A stretch of DNA of 64,000 nt. Source: Takakia lepidozioides (lineage: Eukaryota > Streptophyta > Takakiopsida > Takakiales > Takakiaceae). A program made the position numbers and the translations under genes. Location of the stretch: positions 17,732,001 through 17,796,000 of the forward strand of contig CM060731.1 of the NCBI GenBank assembly GCA_030704615.1, given 5' to 3'. The notes under the pieces are model-generated. The model was not told the DNA's origin. It made no database searches and saw only the letters and a program-made list of their open reading frames with translations. Each line of letters begins with the position of its first letter. The stretch's first letter is position 1. Shown piece by piece: positions 38,301 through 47,357 of the stretch.

Positions 38301-38985
38301 ATGTTGTGAGTTGCAGGCTTGGCAAGAGGGAGAGAGATAACGTGCCTACAAGTCCAAAAAAAAGAAACAATGGTCTAGCCTTCAGACCTGGATCGAATGT
38401 ATTTGTTACAAGGTTTCCTGATGACGGTGGGAGCTGCCTAGCATCCACAGTCACCGAAGGTAGGTCATTACAGGCCTTATATGAGTTTAAGTTTCAGTGT
38501 GCACATGTAAAATTTATTTAGAGGCTTTTGTGTATGCTACTCTGCATGTCTTGGCCACACTTTTGACCAAGATGCAGTGAGCACTTCCTCATCATTCCTA
38601 ATTCGATGATGCCTGATATGCTATAGATTTTCTTGTTGCTTGTTTTCTACCTAAGAGGTGAGCACTAATATGCAGGGCTTGTTACTCAAAGCCAAGTGAT
38701 TGACTTGTATTCACTGTGTTGAATGTGTCTTCTTTTAATTTTGAGTCAGCCATGGCGTATCATGTGGCTATGCTTGTCCCAGGTTCTGATACAGGTCCTG
38801 CAGACCGTGCCGAGGACTACATGGAAATCAGCTTGACAAATGTGGAAGAGGAGGGGAAGAGAAAGCCAGAGTCTCTTGTTGTGGATAAAACAAGCCAAGA
38901 ACAGCAGAACCTTTTGCAGCCCCCGGTTGATGGTGGCTCCAAGAGGGACATTACTCCCTGGAAGCTACTCGACAAGCATTACTAG
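17305..38985 (+). CDS. Giant DCD-domain protein with a 19-kb repeat-encoding exon
   Basis: Model: join(17305..17538, 17701..17844, 18204..18320, 19030..19182, 19433..38459, 38750..38985), about 6,636 residues. Exons 1-4 encode a DCD (Development and Cell Death) domain and a basic linker (KLKKKHKKRQK). Exon 5 is 19,027 bp with no stop and encodes serine/glutamate-rich degenerate repeats. Its end carries basic motifs (GKRERD, SPKKRNN) that could be a nuclear localisation signal. Introns 1-4 are phase 0. The last is phase 1, and the donor after ACCGAAG matches the acceptor at 38748-38749 exactly. The start is the first ATG after an in-frame TAG near 17280. DCD proteins are plant-specific and linked to stress and cell-death responses. 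The function of the repeat part is unknown, and no enzymatic domain is visible. An upstream exon is possible. Confidence 0.85.
17446..19065 (+). other. DCD domain, split over four exons
   Basis: The domain runs from about residue 48 to 182. In order it shows LAGMIFGCTTKTYHEC and LQLFGLPLNN (exon 1), PGSKLFLFNFRVKEMSGIFE and ATSYGG (exon 2), NLPEDVFKEAIRENY (exon 3) and VQRLMDLFR (exon 4). These are the family's hallmark blocks: an initial GxIFxC, FGLP, KLFLF-(L/M)xGI(F/Y)EATS, LPEDVF and a closing LFR. All are present and unbroken, so the domain is probably functional. Confidence 0.93.
19600..32220 (+). repeat. Coding repeat array 1 in the giant exon (two alternating unit types)
   Basis: Two related unit types alternate. 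One holds ARTVESTSNAFTGDSLAPTA, GVCMESEEV, VAVSVSGGGS and SLEDDIASKLVEHQERR. The other holds CKSASSFLQKMPE, DKMLTEVALSWATSQILEGL, LLQATVDSQHSLEDDGAMQL and MVQGPPIPKASAPGTT. The CKSASSF block recurs near 20970, 22632, 24335, 26608, 28388 and 32090, so the composite period is about 1.7-2.3 kb with one longer gap. Both types share a SLEDD...K(A/S)xxPD core, which suggests one ancestral unit of about 150 residues. Every length change keeps the frame. Confidence 0.9.
21164..21991 (+). repeat. Recent in-frame tandem duplication, 2 x 414 bp
   Basis: Sequence from TTGGGCTTGGAGAAAGATAC at 21164 recurs at 21578 and runs to about 21991. The copies differ at only a handful of positions over 414 bp (138 codons). 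The junction reads GAPDTTL followed by LGLEKDT, so the second copy starts in the middle of the usual unit. Confidence 0.92.
32230..38340 (+). repeat. Coding repeat array 2 in the giant exon (about 12 units of 150-160 codons)
   Basis: Each unit reads roughly: ADNVVSCRPGKRQREALEIG, NLGLEAEP, THATEILPLDTSQIGQEVIC, VMKREKEASLGLEESKVEDG, GGESVVMKISLPVGVERQHS, LEDEGVMNLVDQQERRE and SPTSKASAPADMAQ. The KRxRE motif recurs about every 450-480 bp (near 32.71, 33.09, 33.54, 34.01, 34.48, 34.96, 35.57, 36.04, 36.50, 36.96, 37.44 and 37.89 kb), ending in a modified GKRERD near 38.33 kb. One unit (about 35.1-35.3 kb) carries an extra partial copy. The SLED...SPTSKASAP core relates it to array 1. Confidence 0.92.
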
Positions 38986-39996
38986 CCAATACTCGTCCAA
39001 CTCCACCAAAGGACATGTGTCCCACAGTTTTGTTGTTCAGACGGTTGTGCATGTGGATCGTAGTCTAATTACATGCAGATTCTAGAGATTGCTGATTATG
39101 CAAAAAAAAATTGAACCTGTCTTACTCTCCCCCTCCCCTTTTGTTGATTGGGTGGGGAAAGCAAGCAAAAACAATGGAACAATAGTAATGTGCTGAGATT
39201 TTATCTTTTGTTTTGTTCTTTGTCTGGCCCTTTGGGCATACCATGATTCAGCAAGTTTTTTTTTGTCTGTCTGGTTCAGGCCTACCGCGGTTGTAATAAA
39301 TACCTTTCTTTCGATTCTTCTTCTGACAGTTTGACGAAGGGCAAGGCTGCCTCCATACGCCTTCACGCTATCTGCAAACAAATACACCTGCGCCATCCCC
39401 TCCCACCAAGAAGTGGCTCTTCGACTCGGCCGTCGCCCCTGCCACTTGTGGCGGTGAGTTTTGGACCCCGGTCCCTGTTTGTTGGTGGGAGAAAATCTAC
39501 AACCCCTGCAATCGTCTTTCCTCCAGGGGACGCTTGGGGTTCGAGATACAACACCATCACAGATTTCATCTGCGGAATCTGCGTGTGTACCGCTTCAAAC
39601 TGAGCCCATTTTCTGGCTTAAAATCTTCGTAACAAGGTTGCAAGGCATGCTGGAGTCTCCAACCTCTTTGTACGCCACGGACTGTCCGTTGTTACACATT
39701 CTTCATCGCCGCCCAATACATGTCTGCAACTCTATCTCCCTCTCTTCTAAGGGCATCGGGGAGTTTTAGGGTGGGAAATTGAAGCGAAGAATTCACTGTC
39801 CTTTCTACCTACGAGATCCGTGGAGATACTAGAGTTCACACCACGACAATTGCTTGAGCAATACTTGTTTTGGGGCTGCTTGTGGCTATGTACCCCAACT
39901 CATTTGCCCAGTTTGGGAAGGTCAGGCAACCCGACAGTGTGGGGAAAAGCCACCGCAGGAGGCACAGGCGTAGAAGTAGGAGGGGGCGATGGGAGG
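38986..39996. other. 3' flank of the DCD gene; no further gene seen
   Basis: Probable 3' UTR followed by spacer. Short open frames on both strands show no recognisable family. Confidence 0.5.
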
Positions 39997-39998
39997 TA

Positions 39999-40967
39999 CA
40001 GTCGGCCCTCTTTAAATGTTATGCATGGAGAGTAAGGAAAACATAACATTTACAGATATATAACAACTAACCCTAAAGGAGGGAAAAATATCCCACCCTA
40101 ACAATTATAAAGGTCACACTTAAACGAGGTCCACTAGATGGAAAGTAACATTTACACATTAATTTAAATTTAAATAAGAAAAAAGGTCCGTTTGTCTAGA
40201 ATTGGATGTCCTGTGCAATTCTTTTTGAATTGATAACATTTTGATATAAAGCTGAATAGTATGTGGTGCGGCGTTAACTTTTGAAAATAATACTGCGGAC
40301 TCTTGTGGAATTAAAATTTCCTCTTCGTCATGCTCCTCGACTTGTTCCGTTGGACCAACCACGTCCCAAATCTCATCATCGTTTGGTTGAAATGGCTCGT
40401 TTAAATCAAACTGAGCCTCAAAATTAAGAAACTCCAAGGCATCCATGGTCGGAGCCTCAACATCATGAAGGACGGAAAGCTCAATGAACTGATGCAAAAG
40501 TCCATCAATTTCATCCAACTCTACATTTGTACTTGCTCCGGAAGCATCACCCATCTCCGTTCCGGACAGCCCATTCAGGTTCACAGAGGTTGTACTAGGG
40601 CACTTACAGTTGAAAGTACGAAGACTACATAGTAATAAAATTAATCTAAGTGTTTACAGCAACATAACCAAGAAGGAAGTACTCTATATTTTTCGAAGCA
40701 CGTGCATTTCAACCTTTTTGACCTTACCGCAAAATCTAAGCCTATAGCGGGCCTCAACTTCAAGGGACACACACACTTCCCAGGATTGGAGGTGACATGT
40801 AACAAATAGAGAGGGTGGTTTTACACCATAGAGAGTATGACTTTCCTAACACTTAACAAATAACACTCTTTGACTCTTTCCTAGTGTAATATTCTACAGA
40901 GTGTAAAAAACGTAACAATAAAAGATATATAACATATATGGAGGTAACATTTAAAGAGGGTCGACTG
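39999..40967. mobile_element. pogo/Tigger-like (Tc1/mariner superfamily) element, 969 bp, non-autonomous
   Basis: The ends are inverted repeats: CAGTCGGCCCTCTTTAAATG on the left and, in reverse complement, CAGTCGACCCTCTTTAAATG on the right. TA dinucleotides flank both sides (39997-39998 and 40968-40969). TIRs opening with CAGT and a TA target duplication fit the pogo/Tigger branch. The minus strand carries an open frame at 40159-40584 that looks like the acidic tail of a Tigger-type transposase. There is no DDE catalytic core, so the element must depend on a relative. Confidence 0.88.
40159..40584 (-). pseudogene. Transposase C-terminal tail within the pogo/Tigger-like element
   Basis: The frame is about 141 codons, acidic, with EPFQPNDDEIWDVVGPTEQ, EEHDEEEILIPQESAVLFSK and, at the end, SRQTDLFSYLNLN. 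The pattern of an acidic E-I-(x)V segment, a leucine/isoleucine-rich helix and a closing QT-x-(L)-x-(F/Y) is what I know from Tigger transposase C-termini. The helix-turn-helix and DDE parts are absent. Its assignment rests on this resemblance plus the flanking TIRs. Confidence 0.6.
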
Positions 40968-41044
40968 TAGACACTAGACACCTGGACGGTTTATTTTTAT
41001 TTTTATACTGCTTGGGATGAGCGGTGGGCCCCGCTGATTCCGAT

Positions 41045-41340
41045 GACACTCGGGCCAACGGCACAGGCTACCCTAGTATAAATTAATGAGTCGGGGGTAA
41101 GAAGGGGCCTGTCGGACGTTGCCGGAATCCGGCAAAAGTACCGTCAGATCGCATGGGTGCATTACGTTCGTACATTATTTCTATGTAGGGGAGTCCTGAA
41201 GGGTTTGCACGGCAGTATTAAGTAATAAACGTTTATGTCGCACACGTTGCGGCCCAGCTTGGCACGACCGTCCACCCTGCCAGCCTACATGCCACGGCCC
41301 ACGACCCTTCTTCTCCCTCTCCCGCATGTTCCAACATGTT
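41045..41340. repeat. Dispersed repeats next to the pogo-like element
   Basis: 41055-41080 is the inverse of 6318-6345; 41125-41200 resembles 11130-11200; 41226-41340 repeats 4025-4135. Several unrelated dispersed repeats have therefore piled up here. A minus-strand open frame at 41233-41589 overlaps them and is not recognisable. Confidence 0.6.
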
Positions 41341-42506
41341 GACAAAGGATTCAACCTCTTCTCTTCGATCGAAAGAATTTGATCTCGGAAGGATGTGATG
41401 TGTGAGCTTGTGTGTCAGAAAGAGGGACAAGCGTTCTACTTGGACTTGGGTTTGACTGAGTGAGTGGGTGGAGCTGTAACTGCAGTCCGAGAGCTGGAGG
41501 AAGGCATGATTGATGCTGAGCACACAAGTCTTTCTCTTCTGAGCATACGGTGGGTTGCGAAGCTTCATGTCTGGGAGAGCATGATCCAATTGTTGCTGAA
41601 TCTCGTCTTCCGATGTATGTTGAGCTTATGAGTTGCGAGAGAAACAGTGGATGGCGAATTGAGCTTTACTACAAGAGTGCCAGCTGAAATCATAGGGAGA
41701 ACGTAGGAATCTATATCTCCAATTTCCATTCATAATCCTCAGAGCCGTAATTAGAACCTGGGTTGTAATTTTCCGTCGACGTGTCATAGATGGATCGAAA
41801 CGAGGAATTTGCTGGCTAGCATTAGCTTTACTTCATGCTTCTGAAAGCAGAAAACCGGCAGCAGCACAATGAAATGAACTGGTCCTTTATGGAAGAAAGG
41901 ATAGTGGGTTCAAAGTTCGAGTAATTTGAAATTTTGACCAATGACAAGTACCCTTACGTACATGCCGATGTGTTCGCCCTTAGACCTGTAGTGCATACGC
42001 AGTCCATCCGGAGTCTGCAAATTGTATGTGAACATTCCCAACCAGGCACTTCGACACATGTCTGTGCCAACTTATTCATGTGTTTATGCAAGAAACCGTG
42101 GCATATATTCATCTCTCTCACGTTCGAAGAGACATTGGTATTCAAATTGAGAGGACAGAGAGTAGAAAATTCTGCTTGTTGAAGAGGGATGAGATATATC
42201 TGTACGTACGTATGTATGCATCTCTCTTTTTCCCTCTCTCGTTTTCTCTGGCAAGGGACGTGATTATAGCCTCGAGAGAAACATCACCCTCAAGCAATTT
42301 TCCTAACAAATACTTGGAAGGACGAAAAGAGCTCAAAGAGAGTCTTAGAGGGGGGCAAGGGGGTGGCTTGTGTTGTACTGGGAACTGCAGCTTCGACGCA
42401 TAACTGATATGACAAGTTGGTGCATGTGAATGACCGTTGTAAATGTACAGGTGTTAAAGCAAGAGTCTCAAGAGAATTTTGTATCAGAAATTGACACCGA
42501 GGTGCG

Positions 42507-43652
42507 ATGACACATGCGGAGAAGAGCATAAGTGTGCATGACTCAGATGAGAGCGATGGCAACAAGCCTTTGAAATTCGAAGAAATTCCGGCTGGGTCAT
42601 TGCAGAAGCAACATCCCGTAGCGTATTTGGCTGAAAAACTTACAGCATATTTTGGGGATTTGAAGGTGTTGGGGCTGGCATTAGGCTACTGCCTGTCAGC
42701 GTCCCTCCTCTCCATCATCAACAAATGGGCTATCATGGAGTTTCCATACCCGGGCTCCCTGACAGCACTGCAGTACTTTAGCAGTGCCGCTGGCGTTCTA
42801 ATCTTAGGCGGTCTCAACATCCTGGAGCACGATCCCCTCTCCTTCCACACCATGTGGAAATTTCTCCCCGCAGCAATATGCTACTACTTATCCCTCTTCA
42901 CCAACAGTGAGCTCCTCCTTCATGCCAACGTAGATACATTCATTGTGTTCCGCTCTGCAGTTCCAATCTTTGTGGCCATCGGAGAGACTCTTTACTTGAA
43001 CCAGCCATGGCCGTCAATCAAAACATGGTCCGCCCTCGGAGTTATACTGGGCGGATCTGTGCTGTACGTGTTGACAGACTCTCAGTTTTCTCTGACAGCA
43101 TATATTTGGGCATTTGCATATGTAGCCAGCATGTCAGTAGACTTTGTTTACGTGAAACACATTGTGATGACAGTAGGCCTCAACACCTGGGGCCTTGTGC
43201 TCTACAACAACTTGGAAGCACTGCTTCTCTTCCCCATTGAGCTGTTCGTGATGGGGGAAGGCATGGATCTCAAGAAACAGACAGATAATCTCTCCATTCA
43301 CTGGATGTCTCTCCAAATGTGGCTTCCCGTGATCCTTTCCTGCGCATTTGGTTTGGCAATTTCCTTCTTCGGATTTTCATGCCGCCGGACCATCTCAGCC
43401 ACTGGGTTCACCGTGCTTGGTGTGGTGAATAAGCTGCTAACTGTGATCATCAACCTGCTAATCTGGACAAAGCACGCATCTATGATGGGAACGTTTGGCT
43501 TGTTGGTATGCATCACAGGTGGAGTTCTTTACCAGCAGTCAACAACAAAACCCAAGCAACCCGTTGTGGCGCCCACTAGTCACTACACGCTCATTGATGA
43601 AGAGGAGCAAGCACTCACTGATCAATCAGATGATCAGGGCAAATCTGGCTAG
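42507..43652 (+). CDS. GONST3: GONST3-type Golgi GDP-sugar (GDP-L-galactose) transporter
   Basis: A 381-residue drug/metabolite-transporter superfamily nucleotide-sugar carrier with about ten membrane segments in a single exon. The cytosolic N-terminus (about 50 residues) is followed by SASLLSIINKWAIMEFPYPG, LLLHANVDTFIVFRSAVPIF, GLNTWGLVLYNNLEALLLFP and ISFFGFSCRRTISATGFTVL. These blocks are diagnostic of the plant GONST3 branch rather than GONST4/GFT1. GVVNK after the FTVLG block is the GxxNK motif of GDP-sugar binding. The Arabidopsis member (GGLT1) supplies GDP-L-galactose to the Golgi for pectin side chains; that substrate is inferred here by orthology. The ATG at 42507 gives the family's usual start. 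A probable acceptor (TACAG) near 42450 suggests a 5'-UTR intron. Confidence 0.93.
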   Translation: MTHAEKSISVHDSDESDGNKPLKFEEIPAGSLQKQHPVAYLAEKLTAYFGDLKVLGLALGYCLSASLLSIINKWAIMEFPYPGSLTALQYFSSAAGVLILGGLNILEHDPLSFHTMWKFLPAAICYYLSLFTNSELLLHANVDTFIVFRSAVPIFVAIGETLYLNQPWPSIKTWSALGVILGGSVLYVLTDSQFSLTAYIWAFAYVASMSVDFVYVKHIVMTVGLNTWGLVLYNNLEALLLFPIELFVMGEGMDLKKQTDNLSIHWMSLQMWLPVILSCAFGLAISFFGFSCRRTISATGFTVLGVVNKLLTVIINLLIWTKHASMMGTFGLLVCITGGVLYQQSTTKPKQPVVAPTSHYTLIDEEEQALTDQSDDQGKSG

Positions 43653-44727
43653 TGCCCATTGTAAAGTGTATAGAGTTCTTCACCTGTGGATAGTTCGCAT
43701 GTGGAGTAACTCTGCTAACAACCCACATCAGGGTCCAATATTCTGAATGAAACTTGGATTTGCTAGAATTCAATTTCTCTCTTTACAATGGCCACAAGGC
43801 TACGGCAAACAACGTCTTATGAGTACAATCTTTACATCGTTACTGGGGCAACCGGTAGACACCCCTGAACAAACTTTACAATCCAAAACACTCCTTCTTT
43901 GACAAGCACAGAAGGTTGAGACACTCATGAGCACTCAAGAGTACAGGCGATTTATACAGCTACCCCTCTTCAAAGCCAACCGTATCAATAGTAGAAGGGG
44001 CACCACCTAAGTGCAGGATCCAGGAAAACTTCCTCTCTCAGACTCTGACTGTGGCCAAGTAAACCTTTCACATTTGGTGCTTCTCTCTCTCTCAACCCTC
44101 TATTCAACAAAATGAGTTGGTTGGATCACCCACTAGTTGTCTAACCCTGCTCGAATCAACTTATATCAACTCATATCAGGCTGCTGGCTTTTCATAGGCA
44201 CCAAGGCAATGTCAGTCTGTGTTTTACCTATACAACACCTCGTAATTGAGTTGCCTGCCATGTCCTTCCCAGGCATTTGCATCCAAGATATGCATGTAAC
44301 AGACACCCGGGCCCTGTTTTATAGTGAGAGACAATGCAGCACATTTTCTGCCTTGGACTTCAATCGTATTTTGGATTCACCCATCACTGCCTGGCGTTTG
44401 CATCCAGGCATGCATGCCACCTACATTCCCATATTGCCACTACAACCATGCTGCACAATTTCTGCTTCACACCTTGTCACATTAATAAGCATCCACCACA
44501 ATCACCTGTGCCCCTTGTTTAGGGTTTAGACAACCAACCTCCTTAATATAAAGGATGTGGCTGCTATAGAGGAAAGTAAGATTCTGACTATTAAGGAAGT
44601 GAGTTGATATCCTACATTATTACCTCTAACAAGTGGCTTCCTAGACCCCTTGTCATGTCCGAATTTGGCTAAATATGTCTTTTTTTCCCCTTAGTTTCTT
44701 TCGTAAAGGTAGATTGAGGTCGAAATT
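43653..44727. other. 3' flank of GONST3 and spacer
   Basis: Probable 3' UTR followed by sequence without a recognisable gene. Small open frames at 44137-44529 have no family resemblance. Confidence 0.5.
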
Positions 44728-45791
44728 GGTGACACTGCCAGCCCTAACCTTGTCATCTCCACGCAATATTTATTCATTAAAGCTATGTCTGTGTCAATGT
44801 ACCTATCCTTGGATGGACTACCCACCTAACTCAGCTAGCGTCTCATTTAAGAAGAAGAACCGCATTATTTCAGGTCCGACTCTACAACGGAGATAACAAT
44901 GTTGGGGCCCGAGTCAGCTGAAACCACATGAGCCCCGGCTACCGAGCTCAATTGTATGCTTTGTGGTTTTTAAAGTAGGAAACTCGTTGCTGCATGTGCA
45001 TATTCTGTCAGCAGCTTTCAGCATACACAAAACAAACTCTGCCTTCATTCGTCTCAGTAAAAACCTCCAGACTATGGCATGAAATGAAGACCGAGAATAC
45101 TTCCATGCCAAAATTCAAACCTTATGTGAAAAATCCTTAGTGACCAGAGATGATAGTGAAATGCTTTAAATGCCACTTGCTCGGTCTACAACCGTCTCAT
45201 CTCTGCTCCTTACCCCTTGGAGAAGATAGTACAGTGGTGAACATAGCAAATTGTTCTTGAGTCAGTTTAAAAACACGATACTCAAGAATCCAGGTATAAA
45301 CGTTTGCCTATGATAATATCCCAAGATGTTGCTTGGGCTGCGAGTCATGAACACGAAATTATGTATACGGGCAATTGACTCATTACTATCTCTGCTGGAG
45401 GTGGTTTCAGAAGGAAATTCGATGACATTGTCTGTAGTACAAACCTGATACCTGGCAAACCTGATTCAGGAGTGGTGCTATCCATGGCTTACTCAGTTTG
45501 TTCGAGACAAACTGCACGCCACCTCTTTAGTGTGCTCATCCTTGCTGTGAAACTGCAGCATGGTTGGGGCGCTGATTGCTCCTGCGTCCCGCCACCGTCA
45601 CGAATTAGATTAGCAAACCCTAGGCTCCTAAGCTCTGGAGCTGTCCTTCAGGCACTCCCTTTGGGAGCGACACCGACGTCTCCCGCGTCCGTGTGAGGCA
45701 CACGCAGAGGAGCCGAAGATAAACCCCTTACGACTCAACCTGTTTCCTTCTCCCTTGCAAGAGTTGATAAATTGCAACAGCACAGAACATT

Positions 45792-45802
45792 ATCCCATAT
45801 CG
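45792..45802 (+). promoter_or_regulatory. snRNA upstream sequence element (USE)
   Basis: ATCCCATATCG differs at one position from the plant snRNA USE consensus RTCCCACATCG. It lies 59 bp before the U2 start. The TATA-like element follows with a centre-to-centre distance of about 36 bp, which fits the longer (RNA polymerase II) spacing of plant snRNA promoters. Confidence 0.85.
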
Positions 45803-45829
45803 ATTGCCCATATTGAGGATCCAGCGGAG

Positions 45830-45836
45830 TATATAG
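45830..45836 (+). promoter_or_regulatory. TATA element of the left U2 gene
   Basis: TATATAG lies about 25-31 bp before the U2 5' end, the expected position for plant snRNA promoters. Confidence 0.8.
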
Positions 45837-45860
45837 TCCGCCGGGCGCCTCAGTTGCAGT

Positions 45861-46054
45861 ATACCTTTCTCGGCCTTTTGGCTAAGATCAAGTGTAGTAT
45901 CTGTTCTTATCAGTTTAATATCTGATACGAGACTCATCGAGTCTCATGATATTAACCTAATTTTTCTCGGGTGCGGGCCCATCCGGCAGCTTGCTGCCCG
46001 GGCCCGCGCGCGTCGCCTCGGTGTTGCACTACTTTCTTGGCCGGCGCAACCTTC
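45861..46054 (+). ncRNA. U2 spliceosomal snRNA (left copy)
   Basis: The 5' end ATACCTTTCTCGGCCTTTTG and the next 45 nt are the near-invariant U2 5' domain, including GTAGTA, which pairs with intron branch points, and the stem-loop IIa region. A hairpin (GAGACTCATCGAGTCTC) follows, then an Sm-like site (CTAATTTTTC), a GC-rich stem III (GGGCCC...GGGCCC) and a 3' stem IV with loop GCACTAC (GTTGC paired with GCAAC). Length is about 194-196 nt, as in other plants. With its USE and TATA intact it is probably expressed. The exact 3' end is uncertain by a few bases. Confidence 0.96.
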
Positions 46055-46100
46055 CCCTTCCGGGGTTCCAAATAACTGAAATCGGAGCGGCAACAATGAA

Positions 46101-47357
46101 ATGTCTACTGTTGTAATTCTTAAATCTAGTTGGTCATATTGACCATCCTACGAAAGCTACGAGATGTCATTCTGTACTATACGCCTCTTTGGACAAATAT
46201 TATGGTATAAATCAAACCTGGACCTGACCTAATTCCGTTGGAATAGACAAATAGACCAGAGGAAAGGGTAATACTATTTTTTGAAAGTAAAAAATCTGGG
46301 AGCTAAATATCTCTCACATTCTGCCCTTGATTGAAAATTTGATATCACTCTCATTGTAGATTAATCACGTCTCGTGTGCATCGCGGTAGCAAGTCTAAGA
46401 GCAAGTAGCCCACAATTGTGAGCCGGCCGAGAGACTAGCGTACCATACTGTGAGAGACCACACGCTTGCATTAAGTCCTTGCTATTATTCTCCTTTGTCT
46501 TCAGAGAAATGCATTTTATGGGAACACCACTTACCCTTCAGGCCTATTCGGGGTTGCATTCTACCTGAGTATTATGTCCGGGTTTGCTTGGGTGTAGTAA
46601 GTTTGCATATTCAAGTTTTGCAGATTTGCACAGTATATCAATGTTGTGAGCTGTGCTCTTGAAGTGAAATCCTTACTTTTTTGAGGTTTTCTTTCTGTTA
46701 CTCCTTCGGTGGACCGAGGCTCAAATGATCTATGCTAACTGGATGGGGGGTATATTGTGGTGATCTCCAGTCTGAAGCTTAGACTGACCCGATGGAGCTT
46801 CAGCATGTTTCAGGCTTAGGTGTAACGGGCATACTGCAGGCAGACAGGGTAACCATGCTCATCTGGGGCTTCTTTTTTTGCCTGTCCTTTTTCCACTGCA
46901 CAATCCTTTGTTAGAAGAAGAGCATTCTACACTAAGAATTGTGACTGTAGAGCAGAATTATTTTAGAACAGGAAGTAGCAAGAGATTGGAAGCATGAGTA
47001 GTAGGGAAGGCACAAACATTTTAGAACACGTACTGGGATGGGGGGTGTATTTAGCTGCAAACTGACCTGGTACTAAGATGTACACTAGGATTATGGCAGA
47101 CAGCGTCTCATAAGTACATTCAATGAAAGGCTGAAGGTATTCTTCTAGTTAGAGATGGGCTTGGACTCTTTCTACCATTCGGAAATTGCCACAACTACAA
47201 ATCCACCAAGAACTGAGCTCTACCAAGTTTTCCAGTGGGGTGGAATGGTCACAACATGAACCATCCGTCCATGTACATTAAACCACCCCATTCCAAGATA
47301 CTTCGGTATGTGACTGCAGAATCCTGAATCTGAAAAGACTTTTGAAGCAAATAACTA
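46101..47357. other. Spacer between U2 and the ABC1 kinase gene
   Basis: No gene recognised. A stretch near 46445-46500 resembles the dispersed repeat seen at 11130-11200. Confidence 0.5.

Larger units (their letters stand above)
44728..46100 (+). repeat. Left arm of a large inverted duplication carrying a U2 gene
   Basis: The arm matches 60090-61340 in reverse complement, with moderate divergence and indels. Matching landmarks are CAGGTCCGACTCTACAA near 44873 (inverse near 61200), the GGATGGACTACCCACCTAAC block near 44813 (inverse near 61250), TGCTTGGGCTGCGAGTCATG near 45331, the U2 promoter and gene, and AAATAACT-AAATCGGAGCGGC at the inner end. Confidence 0.88.

Noticed and set aside
19795-38454. 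Many long minus-strand open frames within the giant exon (for example 19795-21207, 470 codons)
   Set aside because: They are mirror images of the sense repeat: low stop density on the antisense strand comes from the repeated codon usage. They break at unit boundaries, start at arbitrary points and match no family, while the sense frame is continuous and joined to the DCD exons by matching splice phases.
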